Below are positions 50,643 through 58,806 of a stretch of 64,000 bases of DNA, piece by piece. The DNA comes from an uncultured Clostridia bacterium (GTDB taxonomy: Bacteria > Bacillota > Clostridia > Peptostreptococcales > Anaerovoracaceae), in NCBI GenBank assembly GCA_934281605.1, contig CAKQXD010000001.1, positions 372,001-436,000 of the forward strand, written 5' to 3'. The notes under the pieces were generated by a model. The model ran no database searches. It saw only the letters and a program-made list of their open reading frames with translations, and was not told the DNA's origin. The translations under genes were made by a program, and so were the position numbers. How positions within the stretch are numbered: the first letter of the stretch is position 1; every line of letters begins with the position of its first letter.

Positions 50643-51491
50643 TCATTTTACAATATCCACAAAAATTTCTGTCACGAAATCACTGGTCTTGCGGATGGTC
50701 CAGTAATCGGTCACGTACCGCTCGATGGAGGAATTGCCGCATTTGTAGCCGTGGTTCTCCGCCCACCGGAATATCTTGTGATACGTTTCATTGATGGTAT
50801 CATGGGATCCGATGTGATACGCCGACAGCATCATCTTGCCGCCAAAACTCATGGTCCTGTTGTCGTCGATCTCCCGTGCTCCCCGCTGGAACACATATGC
50901 TTTCGTCGGCTTTCCTGCCAGCTTCTCCTTAACGTCAGGGAAATGAATGCAGACCGGACCTGTGATGGCATGTCCGATCTCCTCCAGATAATTGGTCCAG
51001 TCGATGTTGATGATAGACTCCATATAATTATGGGTGAACGTCTGCTCCATGTAGCATACGGAATGCATCTCAATGTACTTGACCGATACCTCCGTAACGT
51101 TGTTTTCCAGCACGCTCTCCGCCTCCATGACCAGATCGTACCAGTCGCAGACGGACGTGTAGGCGACGTTGATGTCCTCCCGCTGCTGTTTCAGCTCGTC
51201 GATTTTCCTCCGGAATCCCCGCTCCTGCACTTCATAGTTGTCACTTTCCAGGAACTCCTTCATCTCTTCCAGCTTAAATCCCATCTGCTTGAAATACTTG
51301 ATGACCGGCACCATAAGGAGCGTCTCCTTGTTGTAGTACCGATACTTATTCTCCTCGCAGATATAATCCGGCGAAATGATGTTGATCTTGTCGTAGAACC
51401 GAAGGGCCTTCTTGGATACATTGCAGATCCGGCTCACTTCTCCGATGGAATACAGTTCCTGCTGCGTTTCCGGCTTTTTTCCGTCTTTCAT
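50643..51491 (-). CDS. MerR-family regulator with effector-binding domain
   Basis: A 282-residue regulator: MerR winged helix (residues 10-75; YSIGEVSRICNVSKKALRFYDKI and KYRYYNKETLL), dimerising coiled coil (about 80-120) and a C-terminal GyrI/BacA-like multidrug or small-ligand binding domain (about 130-280). MerR activators work on promoters with overlong spacers, exactly what is seen in front of the choline operon at 49398-49429. Ligand could be choline or trimethylamine; this is inference. ATG at 51491 has GGGGGAG seven bases before it; the frame extends 13 codons further without a site. Confidence 0.88.
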   Translation of the reverse strand: MKDGKKPETQQELYSIGEVSRICNVSKKALRFYDKINIISPDYICEENKYRYYNKETLLMVPVIKYFKQMGFKLEEMKEFLESDNYEVQERGFRRKIDELKQQREDINVAYTSVCDWYDLVMEAESVLENNVTEVSVKYIEMHSVCYMEQTFTHNYMESIINIDWTNYLEEIGHAITGPVCIHFPDVKEKLAGKPTKAYVFQRGAREIDDNRTMSFGGKMMLSAYHIGSHDTINETYHKIFRWAENHGYKCGNSSIERYVTDYWTIRKTSDFVTEIFVDIVK

Positions 51492-51533
51492 GTCACATCT
51501 CCCCCTGCGGCACCGCCGCGCTCCATGCAAAGA

Positions 51534-52193
51534 TTACTGCTGGCTTCGGATTTTCGCTTCCGCATCATCCATGGATCCGTACCCGTAAAAACTCGTCGTC
51601 ATCCGGTGGATCACAAAGGATGGATTGTGGTTCTCGTCTGCCGGATCGATCCCGGCGATATGCTGATAATACAGCTCCAGCGTCCGCATCGAATACGTCT
51701 TCAGCTCTCCTATGGTGTATATATGAAAGGATACGTCCGCCGTCTGGGTTCCCTGCAGCGGCCTGCTCTTGCTGTAAAGCCCCGGATACCGCTCGTCAAA
51801 CGCCTTCTCAAAGCCTAAAAGCAGATTGACCACGCGATCCACCAGCTCACTCTTTGCAGCAGAAATCTGCGGGAGCACCGCCTTCAGTTCCCGGTCAAAA
51901 TACGCCGGATCCGTGTACTCCATCATGTAACCGTACTTCTCCGTGATCACGTTCCGACCTTCCCTCTGCGCCTGGTAAAGATCCTGCTCGTAGCTCTGCA
52001 GCATCACTTCGCTAAAAGATGCGAACTGGCTGAACCGCATCACATAAAAGGTCCACTCGTCGTCCTGACATGCCGCCCGTCCGCCGGTGTTAGTCACCTG
52101 ATCGAACATGTTCCATTCTATCTCAATGATCCGGTTGATCAGCTCGTCCTTCGGGCTGTCCTTTCGTTTGATTGCATCGTTTACATATCTCAT
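51534..52193 (-). CDS. DUF4125 family protein
   Basis: A 219-residue soluble protein matching DUF4125 (INRIIEIEWNMFDQVTNTGGRAACQDDEWTF, RFSQFASFSE, YEQDLYQAQREGRNVITEKYGYMME). Function unknown. The C-terminal half (TADVSFHIYTIGELKTYSMRTLELYYQH) looks helical. It is the third gene of an operon with TPR, DUF4037 and MerR genes and lies 42 bases before the regulator gene; DUF4125 and DUF4037 proteins often accompany each other in gut Clostridia. Confidence 0.85.
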   Translation of the reverse strand: MRYVNDAIKRKDSPKDELINRIIEIEWNMFDQVTNTGGRAACQDDEWTFYVMRFSQFASFSEVMLQSYEQDLYQAQREGRNVITEKYGYMMEYTDPAYFDRELKAVLPQISAAKSELVDRVVNLLLGFEKAFDERYPGLYSKSRPLQGTQTADVSFHIYTIGELKTYSMRTLELYYQHIAGIDPADENHNPSFVIHRMTTSFYGYGSMDDAEAKIRSQQ

Positions 52194-52229
52194 CTCATTA
52201 GTATCTCCCTTTTTCTTGCAAAGACTCCG

Positions 52230-53168
52230 CTAGTCAAAATCCACCATGATATGCAGATCTTTCAGTCGTGCATCGCGGATCCCCCGCATCAGTTCCTCGC
52301 CCTGCACCTGCAAAAACGCCTCCGTGCTCCGGGTAAATCCTCTCCTGTTCAGTTCACTGCCTACAGCAACGCAGATCCGCTCGATCATCTGCTCCTTGCG
52401 ACCGCCGTTTTCCGGCCTGTCCGAGATCTGCGTCAGCTCCGCCAGAAGCTGCACCGCATCCTGCAGTACAGTAAACTGCGCTGCTCCCCGGAACATCCAT
52501 TTATAATACGGCATGTACGCTTCGTTGAGCAGGTAGATGGCCGACATGGCCGTCTTGACGAACTCCGCGCAGGCCAGATAAGCCGCCTGGCTGTCGCCGC
52601 GCTTCATGCATCTGCCGTAGTTGTACTGCCCCGCCTGCGCCATGACAGCACACCGGGCGGCCAGTTTTTTCTTCAATACGTCTTCCGGATAAAAGCCCTT
52701 TAACGCTGTCCGGATTTCTGAGAATTTTCCCAGGTTGTCTGCAAAGACCTCTCCGTTGGTCACCGTTGCCAGAAAGCGTTCCGGGATCCGAAACCACTCC
52801 ATGTTGTCCTGCGGCGCCTGGGAAAGTCCCGTAAACTTGCGGTAAAACCCTTCGATGGGGATAACGCCGACCCTGCCGCCGCCCTGCGCCGACGTGATTC
52901 TCGTGTAACCCTGATAAGTAGCCGGCAAGCTGTCGTAAGCTCTTTGCAGCTCGGCGCCAGCCTTTGCATAAATCTCCTCCGGCACCCAGATGCAGAACGC
53001 CGGACCGAAATCGTGATCCGTAGAGATCTCATCGTCGAAGCCCAGACATTCCGAGCCTTCGCCCACCAGTCCCGCTGCCAGATACGGCTTGTACTGAGAC
53101 AGCTGCGTCTCGATCATAGGTTTTCCGTATTCTTCAAAATATGCTCTGGAAAGCTCCAGTCCTTTCAT
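52230..53168 (-). CDS. DUF4037 nucleotidyltransferase-like protein
   Basis: A 312-residue protein with an N-terminal nucleotidyltransferase-like motif (AAGLVGEGSECLGFDDEISTDHDFGPAF: Gly-Ser, then two acidic residues three and eight positions later, then DHD) as in the minimal NTase fold, followed by the helical DUF4037 domain (ARCAVMAQAGQYNYGRCMKRGDSQAAYLACAEFVKTA). Possible target is a protein or small molecule; none is known. Its start shares the A of the TPR gene stop (TAATG), indicating coupled translation. Confidence 0.83.
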   Translation of the reverse strand: MKGLELSRAYFEEYGKPMIETQLSQYKPYLAAGLVGEGSECLGFDDEISTDHDFGPAFCIWVPEEIYAKAGAELQRAYDSLPATYQGYTRITSAQGGGRVGVIPIEGFYRKFTGLSQAPQDNMEWFRIPERFLATVTNGEVFADNLGKFSEIRTALKGFYPEDVLKKKLAARCAVMAQAGQYNYGRCMKRGDSQAAYLACAEFVKTAMSAIYLLNEAYMPYYKWMFRGAAQFTVLQDAVQLLAELTQISDRPENGGRKEQMIERICVAVGSELNRRGFTRSTEAFLQVQGEELMRGIRDARLKDLHIMVDFD

Positions 53169-53971
53169 TATGCCATTCCTTTCAATTTTGCCACATTTTC
53201 CTCCAGCACCCGGTAGTATTCCGTCCGGCCGAAGTCCCGCTCCATCAGCGCCAGCGCCTTCTCATACCAGGCGATAGCTTCCTGCGTCTGTCCCTTCAAA
53301 TAGAAGACCTGTCCCAGTCCTGCACACGCCGACGAGTAATGAACATCGCCGCCACCATCGGCTTCGAACATCCGGCACGCCTCTTCAAAGCTTTCCCGCG
53401 CCATCTCCAGTTTATTCTGCCGCACCTGCAGCTCGCCCAGATTGATGTACGTGGTGGCCAGCTCGCCCCGGCATTCCGGGATCCCCTTGATGATGCGGAA
53501 GGCGATGTCCAGCGCCTGCTCTGCCTTGTCAAACTCCCCGGTATCCCGGTAGACCATGCTGATGTTGTTGTTGAGCGCCGCCATCCGGTAGTCACCCGCA
53601 AGCCCACACTCCACCAGGAGATCCCGCGCCCGCAGGAAATACTGCAAAGCCTCCTTCAACTCTCTCGAGTTGACGTACACATCCCCCGTGTTGATGAGCG
53701 CCGTCGCGTAGTGTTCTGAATGGGTCAGCCCCATGTGTTCTAAATTGGTCAGTACCGTCCGGTATAGATTCTTGGCCCGGTCGATCTGGCCCATAGCACG
53801 ACAAAGTCCTCCCAGCTCATTGCTTACCGCAACAATCCCGGAGGAATCCTGTTTGTTTTCTGCTTCCTGCAGCCAGCGCTCCAGATAACGCATGGTCTCG
53901 CTGCTGTCCTTTTTCTGAAACAGCGCGTCCAGCCCCTGGTAAAACTGGCTCAAGTCGATTCCGTTCTGCAT
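53168..53971 (-). CDS. TPR repeat protein
   Basis: A 267-residue all-helical protein with five or six tetratricopeptide repeats from about residue 40 (e.g. AVSNELGGLCRAMGQIDRAK, ALINTGDVYVNSRELKEALQ, TYINLGELQVRQNKLEMARE, ACAGLGQVFYLKGQTQEAIA). TPR proteins are scaffolds; it probably binds the DUF4037 or DUF4125 protein. Its stop overlaps the DUF4037 start. No DNA-binding or enzyme domain is present. Confidence 0.9.
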   Translation of the reverse strand: MQNGIDLSQFYQGLDALFQKKDSSETMRYLERWLQEAENKQDSSGIVAVSNELGGLCRAMGQIDRAKNLYRTVLTNLEHMGLTHSEHYATALINTGDVYVNSRELKEALQYFLRARDLLVECGLAGDYRMAALNNNISMVYRDTGEFDKAEQALDIAFRIIKGIPECRGELATTYINLGELQVRQNKLEMARESFEEACRMFEADGGGDVHYSSACAGLGQVFYLKGQTQEAIAWYEKALALMERDFGRTEYYRVLEENVAKLKGMA

Positions 53972-53979
53972 GACATCAC

Positions 53980-54615
53980 CTACTTTTTACGAATAAAGTT
54001 GGTCATGACCGGACGTTCATATTCCGGCTGTCTCACGCGCTCGCGCAGTCCCGCATCCTTATTGCGGATCGAATACGCAATGCTCTCTCCCAGCGTACGC
54101 ATGGTCTGCATGCCTTCTTCATCCTGCTTGACTTCCTCAGGTGAATTACCGTGTACCTGATTCCAGTACTGCGATGTTGCAACGGTCATCTTGTTGATCA
54201 TAAAATATTTGTTGATCCGGTCAAAGGCCGTGCTGGCGCCGCCCCTTCTGCAGGAAACGACTGCTGCTGCGATCTTGCCGTCCATCTTGCCGCTTCTGTA
54301 GTTGCTGTAAAACAGTCTGTCCAGGAAGCAGCAAAGCTGTCCGGATGCCCCGGCGTAGTACACCGGCGATCCCACGACGATCCCGTCGAATTCCACAAGG
54401 CGCCTTGAGATCTCGTTGACCCCATCCTTGTCGAATACGCACTTGCCTGTAGCGAAACAACTTCCACAGCCCACGCATCCTCTGATCGGCGCCGCGCCGA
54501 TATGATAGATCTCGGTGGCCACATCGTTCTTGTTGAGCGAATCCGCCACTTCCTTCAGCGCCGTATACGTGCACCCGAACTGATGCGGGCTGCCATTGAT
54601 TAATAAAACCTTCAT
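53980..54615 (-). CDS. flavodoxin-like NADPH-dependent FMN reductase
   Basis: A 212-residue FMN-binding flavodoxin-fold protein (VLLINGSPHQFGCTYTAL phosphate loop, GSPVYYAGASGQLCCFLDRLF) with a Cys pair GCVGCGSCFATGKC that may hold an iron-sulfur cluster as in iron-sulfur flavoproteins. First gene of the operon with the TPR, DUF4037, DUF4125 and MerR genes. The start is ATG 54615 with AAGGA ahead. It could sense redox state or oxygen for the regulator; this is inference from order only. Confidence 0.87.
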   Translation of the reverse strand: MKVLLINGSPHQFGCTYTALKEVADSLNKNDVATEIYHIGAAPIRGCVGCGSCFATGKCVFDKDGVNEISRRLVEFDGIVVGSPVYYAGASGQLCCFLDRLFYSNYRSGKMDGKIAAAVVSCRRGGASTAFDRINKYFMINKMTVATSQYWNQVHGNSPEEVKQDEEGMQTMRTLGESIAYSIRNKDAGLRERVRQPEYERPVMTNFIRKK

Positions 54616-54778
54616 TTTCAATCCTTACTGTAAGCCTTTTTTCCAGTAATAAATATAAAAATCATAGTTTGAGGGTATTGTAACACATTTTCCCGGGAAA
54701 TGCAAAGAATCGGCGGCAGAAAACCGGACAGGTCTTTGCGGCAAAAACTGACCGGATTCCAAGTTACCAGTTCCGACT

Positions 54779-54853
54779 TTCTTGAGGGCGCTGGCCTCAC
54801 TTAGTCCTCGCCGCTTCGCGCCTGCGGAATCGTTCCGCCAGCGCCCTCAAGAA
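54779..54853. repeat. 17-base-pair perfect inverted repeat with structured loop
   Basis: TTCTTGAGGGCGCTGGC and its exact complement GCCAGCGCCCTCAAGAA are separated by 41 bases that contain a second dyad (GCGGAA-CGA-TTCCGC on the minus strand). The nested stems suggest a cruciform or structured RNA, or a small mobile element end. No U-run follows, so it is not a terminator. Confidence 0.75.
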
Positions 54854-54973
54854 GCCGATCTGATTGCCCTGCCCATTGACTCACAGTATTCTGGCCAACT
54901 TGTTTTGCAAACACCGGCAGGAAATGCATTGCCCTCCTGAGTCCTCAACCTCATTACGGCCGCAGAATTGTTA

Positions 54974-55240
54974 AATTCCCAGGTTCCTAAAAATCCCCTT
55001 CAAATCGGAACTCACTGCATTTCCAAACACCCCTGAACAACATTGAATTCCCAGTTACTGATTTTTTAGCTCTATTTCGGAACTAAACCTGAAATTCATA
55101 TACATCGCCTGCCATTTTCTTTGCAAAGAACCTCGCCAACTTCCCATCACCAGACATTTTTTCTTTATCTCGGAACTCCCCGCCAAATGCTCCTGGCACC
55201 ACTTCCCATCCTCATACCATTTTCACACAATCTTGGAACT
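54974..55240. repeat. four interspersed TTCCCA(n~25)CGGAACT motifs
   Basis: Four roughly 38-base units on the plus strand, with ends TTCCCA and TCGGAACT (the last TTGGAACT) near 54976-55012, 55048-55084, 55141-55177 and 55203-55240. The ends are complementary in part, so each unit can form a small hairpin. Spacing is irregular (about 72, 93 and 63 bases). Confidence 0.55.
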
Positions 55241-55315
55241 CAATAAATAACTCTTCACGACTCCATTCCATAAAGTTCCCATATACCTGCAAAAAATCAA
55301 AAACTGGGAATTCAA
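55043..55315. mobile_element. 273-base segment bounded by 14-base inverted repeats (MITE-like)
   Basis: TTGAATTCCCAGTT at 55043-55056 and AACTGGGAATTCAA at 55302-55315 are exact complements. The segment codes for nothing convincing and contains three of the hairpin motifs. I see no clear target-site duplication, so a miniature transposable element is possible but unproven. Confidence 0.35.
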
Positions 55316-55332
55316 TATCCCAGCTTTTAAAA

Positions 55333-55830
55333 TCACTCATACATAAAGTACCAGTCAATATCAAATCCCGCTTCGATCTCACCTGCAAACTGAACAATCG
55401 ACTGATCCAAATATAATTCCGGTCTCTGATCTTGTGCTGCGATTTCAATAACAGCTTCAAATCCAGGAGTGATTCCATAACGCTTATTAACCAGTTTGAT
55501 TTCATCCACATGCTCCTGCAAAACATCCACCAATTCCCGAAAGCATTCATTCAAATCCAAAGAATGTTTTGGTTCCAGCTCAAATTTCCAACGAGAAGCC
55601 TTGCGAAATAGCGCCCTTCGTTTTTTACTCTCTGTTTTCTCCAGCAGTCTACTCCTCTGTTCTTCACTAAGATCTTTTCTGATCCACGCTTCAGGCTGAA
55701 TCACACTTCCCTTTTGTCGAACATCCGTCGGTTTCAATGTCAAAATTTCACCCAGTTCTTCAATATTAAAATCCTTATCCGTCACATAGAAAAAATACAC
55801 CTGTATTGTAGTATCTGTGATAAACTCCAT
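55333..55830 (-). CDS. DUF4279 (immunity-like) protein
   Basis: A 165-residue soluble protein of the DUF4279 family (IEELGEILTLKPTDVRQKGS, ELVDVLQEHVDEIKLVNK, IVQFAGEIEAGFDIDWYFMYE). Such proteins occur as immunity proteins of polymorphic toxin loci or as orphans in Firmicutes. No toxin gene is near. GAGGGGAAAAT precedes ATG. Divergent from the Imm45-like gene at 55931. Confidence 0.8.
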   Translation of the reverse strand: MEFITDTTIQVYFFYVTDKDFNIEELGEILTLKPTDVRQKGSVIQPEAWIRKDLSEEQRSRLLEKTESKKRRALFRKASRWKFELEPKHSLDLNECFRELVDVLQEHVDEIKLVNKRYGITPGFEAVIEIAAQDQRPELYLDQSIVQFAGEIEAGFDIDWYFMYE

Positions 55831-55930
55831 ATTTTCCCCTCGTTATCATCGTCCTCAACAATTACGACTATTGTATCTTACCTCCCGCTATATTACAATA
55901 TATTCATAACACTATCACAGGAGGTCAACA

Positions 55931-56245
55931 ATGAAATTAATCGATTACAAAGAACCTGTTTTATATGCAGGCACCATCTTCTCTTTTCCTGGCAAACCAC
56001 CATTTGAAGAAAAAGTAGAATTCATGCTGACCGAATACCCCGACACTGAAAGCAGATTCGCAATACACTGCATCTCTGGATACCATGCCGGAGCTCTGGA
56101 ACTCTGCCTTCCACTAGAATCTTTGTGCTCCACTTCTGGATCTCACGCCATCTCTACCGACTGGCTCCGTCAAAACTGGACAGCCTGGGTCTATCAGGAC
56201 TGTTCAGCGAATGCAGTCTACCTAACACACTTCTATAGTTGGTAA
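55931..56245 (+). CDS. Imm45-like immunity protein
   Basis: A 104-residue acidic protein resembling the Imm45 family (LYAGTIFSFPGKPPFEEKVEF, ISTDWLRQNWTAWVYQDCS). Immunity proteins of this kind neutralise a cognate secreted toxin; none is seen. AGGAGG lies six bases before ATG. With the divergent DUF4279 gene it forms a pair of orphan immunity genes. Confidence 0.7.
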   Translation: MKLIDYKEPVLYAGTIFSFPGKPPFEEKVEFMLTEYPDTESRFAIHCISGYHAGALELCLPLESLCSTSGSHAISTDWLRQNWTAWVYQDCSANAVYLTHFYSW

Positions 56246-56662
56246 CCAATCCGACCCAGCGTCACTATAACTCCCTGCAACTCTATAATACCCTATTTCC
56301 CTCCTGCAAAGTCCTTCTCGGATAGTTTCGGCTTGCCCACATTTCGGCCGTCAGCAAAAAATACCGCAATCCGAAAAATTTTTCATCCACAGGTTATTTT
56401 CTCTATAAATCGCCTCCCCCGAACTCCTGTACCTCGAAATACCCCCTTCATTTCCCAGCCAAAACTATCCCACACACCATCTGCCTCAGCGATTGCGATA
56501 TTCCTGCCGATGCTGCCAGCCATATCACCCACAAAACTATCCATTCCGTCATCATAATCCAACCTTTGCGTTATTTTAACGAGACCCGAACATCCTGAAT
56601 GTGACCACATAGCGGAGTCAGGATATTCCACCAGCCATTCCTGTCGGCAGGTCGCTATACGA
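56246..56662. other. gene-free stretch
   Basis: About 415 bases. A minus-strand open frame covers much of it and continues into the MATE gene, but it lacks a ribosome site and recognisable motifs; I support no gene here. Confidence 0.5.
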
Positions 56663-56691
56663 TTGCCTTTTCCCTGAAAAACCGCTATAAT
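56663..56691 (+). promoter_or_regulatory. promoter of the MATE gene, leaderless layout
   Basis: TTGCCT (56663-56668), 17-base spacer, perfect TATAAT (56686-56691). The ATG is at 56701, only nine bases after the -10, so transcription should begin at or within three bases of the start codon. Confidence 0.7.
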
Positions 56692-56700
56692 ATCTACATT

Positions 56701-58041
56701 ATGTTTCACGATCTGACACACGGCAATATCACAAAATCCCTTCTGCTGTTCGCCCTCCCCATGATGGCGGGAAATCTGCTGCAGCAGTTTTACAATATCG
56801 CAGACACCATCATCGTCGGCCGGATCCTGGGTGAAAACGCCCTGGCCGCAGTGGGCTCCGCCTATACGCTGATGACCTTTCTGACTTCGATCTTCATCGG
56901 GCTGAGCCTCGGTTCGGGCGCCCTGTTTTCCATCTACCGCGGCAAGCAGGACCAACCGGCTGTGCGCAGCTCCATTTTTCATGCTTTCGTGCTGATCATG
57001 GGCGTGACCCTGTTGCTCAACGCGCTGGTCTACCTGTTTTTAAATCCGATCCTCACATTCCTCCGCGTACCGGCAAACGTCTGGGACGGCATGCGCCAGT
57101 ACCTGCTCATCATCTTCGCAGGACTCATCGCATCGGCCCTCTACAACTTCTTCGCCTGCATGCTCCGGGCGCTGGGAAACTCCACCGTGCCACTGGTATT
57201 CCTGGCAGTTTCCTCGATCCTCAACATCGCCCTCGACCTGCTCTTCGTCGCAGTCTTCTCCTGGGGCATCGCCGGAGCCGCCTTTGCAACCATCATCGCC
57301 CAGTATGCGTCCGCCATCGGGATCACCGCCTACGTCCTGCTCCGCTGCCGAAGCGTGCTCCCGTCCCGCAGCGAGCTTCAGTTCGACCGCCAGATCCTCA
57401 AAAGCATCGGCCGTCTCTCCTCCATGACCTGCATCCAGCAGTCGGTCATGAACTTCGGCATCCTCATGGTCCAGGGTCTGGTCAACAGCTTCGGCTCCAC
57501 CGTCATGGCCGCCTTTGCAGCAGCCGTCAAAATCGACACCTTCGCGTACCTGCCGGTGCAGGATTTCGGCAACGCCTACTCGACGTTCATCGCCCAGAAC
57601 TACGGTGCCAACGACCGCGAACGGATCCGCCAGGGCACCCGCAAAGCCTTTCTTCTGGCCATCTGCTTTTGCCTCGTGATCTCGGCCGCCGTCGTGATCT
57701 TTGCAGCTCCGCTGATGCAGATTTTCGTCAGTGCAAAGGAAACGTCTATCATCGCGTCGGGCGTCTGGTACCTGCGAATAGAAGGCGCCTGCTACTGCGG
57801 CATCGGCTGCCTGTTCCTGCTCTACGGCTACTACCGCGCCGTCAACCGGGCAGAAATCTCACTGGTGCTGACCGTCATTTCCCTGGGACTTCGCGTCGCC
57901 CTCGCCTACATCCTTTCCCCGTTTCTCGGCGAGACCGGCATCTGGCTGGCGATCCCCATCGGCTGGGTCATGGCCGACCTTGCAGGGCTCCTGGGCATGC
58001 GCAGAAAACCAGCCACAGATCACAGCAAATCAAACACCTGA
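56701..58041 (+). CDS. MATE-family multidrug/sodium antiporter
   Basis: A 446-residue protein with twelve helices. It starts MFHDLTHGNITKSLLLFALPMMAGNLLQQFYN, typical of DinF/MepA-type MATE exporters, with IADTIIVGRILGENALAAVGS and the second-half repeat VMNFGILMVQGLVNSFGSTVM. It expels cationic drugs in exchange for Na+ or H+. No ribosome site precedes ATG; see the promoter entry. Its last 22 bases overlap the end of the convergent HAD gene. Confidence 0.92.
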   Translation: MFHDLTHGNITKSLLLFALPMMAGNLLQQFYNIADTIIVGRILGENALAAVGSAYTLMTFLTSIFIGLSLGSGALFSIYRGKQDQPAVRSSIFHAFVLIMGVTLLLNALVYLFLNPILTFLRVPANVWDGMRQYLLIIFAGLIASALYNFFACMLRALGNSTVPLVFLAVSSILNIALDLLFVAVFSWGIAGAAFATIIAQYASAIGITAYVLLRCRSVLPSRSELQFDRQILKSIGRLSSMTCIQQSVMNFGILMVQGLVNSFGSTVMAAFAAAVKIDTFAYLPVQDFGNAYSTFIAQNYGANDRERIRQGTRKAFLLAICFCLVISAAVVIFAAPLMQIFVSAKETSIIASGVWYLRIEGACYCGIGCLFLLYGYYRAVNRAEISLVLTVISLGLRVALAYILSPFLGETGIWLAIPIGWVMADLAGLLGMRRKPATDHSKSNT

Positions 58042-58703
58042 TGCAGATCCGTGATCTCGTAATCGATCCGCAGATCCTCCGGCGCTTTCTGGCCCGTTGG
58101 ATTGTACCAGCAGGTCAAAATCCCTGCGTTGTTTCCCCCTCGGATATCGCTGCTGAGGGAATCTCCGACGATCAACGTACCCACAGGATCTACCGTTCCG
58201 ATAGCGTCAAAAACCTTCTCAAAGAATTCCACATTAGGCTTCTCCACGCCCAGCTCCTCCGACAGAAAAATCCCATCCATCAGCTCGCCCAGTCCCGACA
58301 GCTTCAGCTTTTTATTCTGTGCAACAACGGTTCCGTTGGATACCACGTACTGCTTCACTCTGCCCCGCAGCGCCCTGACGATTTCCAGGCTGTCATCCCG
58401 CGGCACGATGGTATCCCCCAGCGCATGCTGATACCTTTCATTGAACTTTGCAGCCACGCCGGCGTCCAGTCCTTCCGATGCAAAAAACTCCTCAAAACGC
58501 CCCACCAGAACCTGCTGTTTCGTAATCTCGTTGCGCTCCAGCCGCTCCCAGTAAGAGCGGTTGATTTTGGAATACCGCGCCAGCATCTCATCGGTGCACT
58601 CGCCCATTCCAAACTCCGCAAACAGCTTCCTGATAGCCGCTTCCTCCGCCGCCAGAAAATCCAGCAGCGTTCCGTCTACATCCCATAAAATCGTCTGTAT
58701 CAT
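58020..58703 (-). CDS. HAD-family phosphatase, YjjG-like
   Basis: A 227-residue HAD hydrolase. Motif I is LWDVDGTLLDF (nucleophile and acid Asp), motif II VVSNGT, motif III Lys in VEKPNVEFF, motif IV GDSLSSDIRGG. The cap region is the helical type of YjjG nucleotidases, which remove phosphate from non-canonical pyrimidine nucleotides. ATG at 58703 has GGAGG upstream. Convergent overlap with the MATE gene. Confidence 0.9.
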   Translation of the reverse strand: MIQTILWDVDGTLLDFLAAEEAAIRKLFAEFGMGECTDEMLARYSKINRSYWERLERNEITKQQVLVGRFEEFFASEGLDAGVAAKFNERYQHALGDTIVPRDDSLEIVRALRGRVKQYVVSNGTVVAQNKKLKLSGLGELMDGIFLSEELGVEKPNVEFFEKVFDAIGTVDPVGTLIVGDSLSSDIRGGNNAGILTCWYNPTGQKAPEDLRIDYEITDLHQVFDLL

Positions 58704-58806
58704 CAATCAATTTCCTCCGTTGTTGTATATCGTTTTTTCGTGTCTCTCCGCGCGGTCGAAAGCGTCCGAATACGGCAAAATGCGTTCAAATGCTGCGAAA
58801 CCGCCG

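Larger units (their letters stand above)
54616..55332. other. gene-free stretch with inverted repeats
   Basis: About 720 bases with no supported gene between the FMN reductase and DUF4279 genes. It holds a 17-base-pair perfect inverted repeat (54779-54853), four copies of a TTCCCA...GGAACT motif (54974-55240), and a 273-base segment bounded by 14-base inverted repeats (55043-55315). A promoter for the FMN reductase operon should lie at about 54640-54690, which is AT-rich. Confidence 0.7.

Noticed and set aside
54618..54800. 60-codon minus-strand frame upstream of the FMN reductase
   Set aside because: It covers the expected promoter region, has low-complexity content and no ribosome site.
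56383..56982. Minus-strand open frame of 199 codons before and inside the MATE gene
   Set aside because: More than a third of it is antisense to the MATE gene and there is no ribosome site or known motif.
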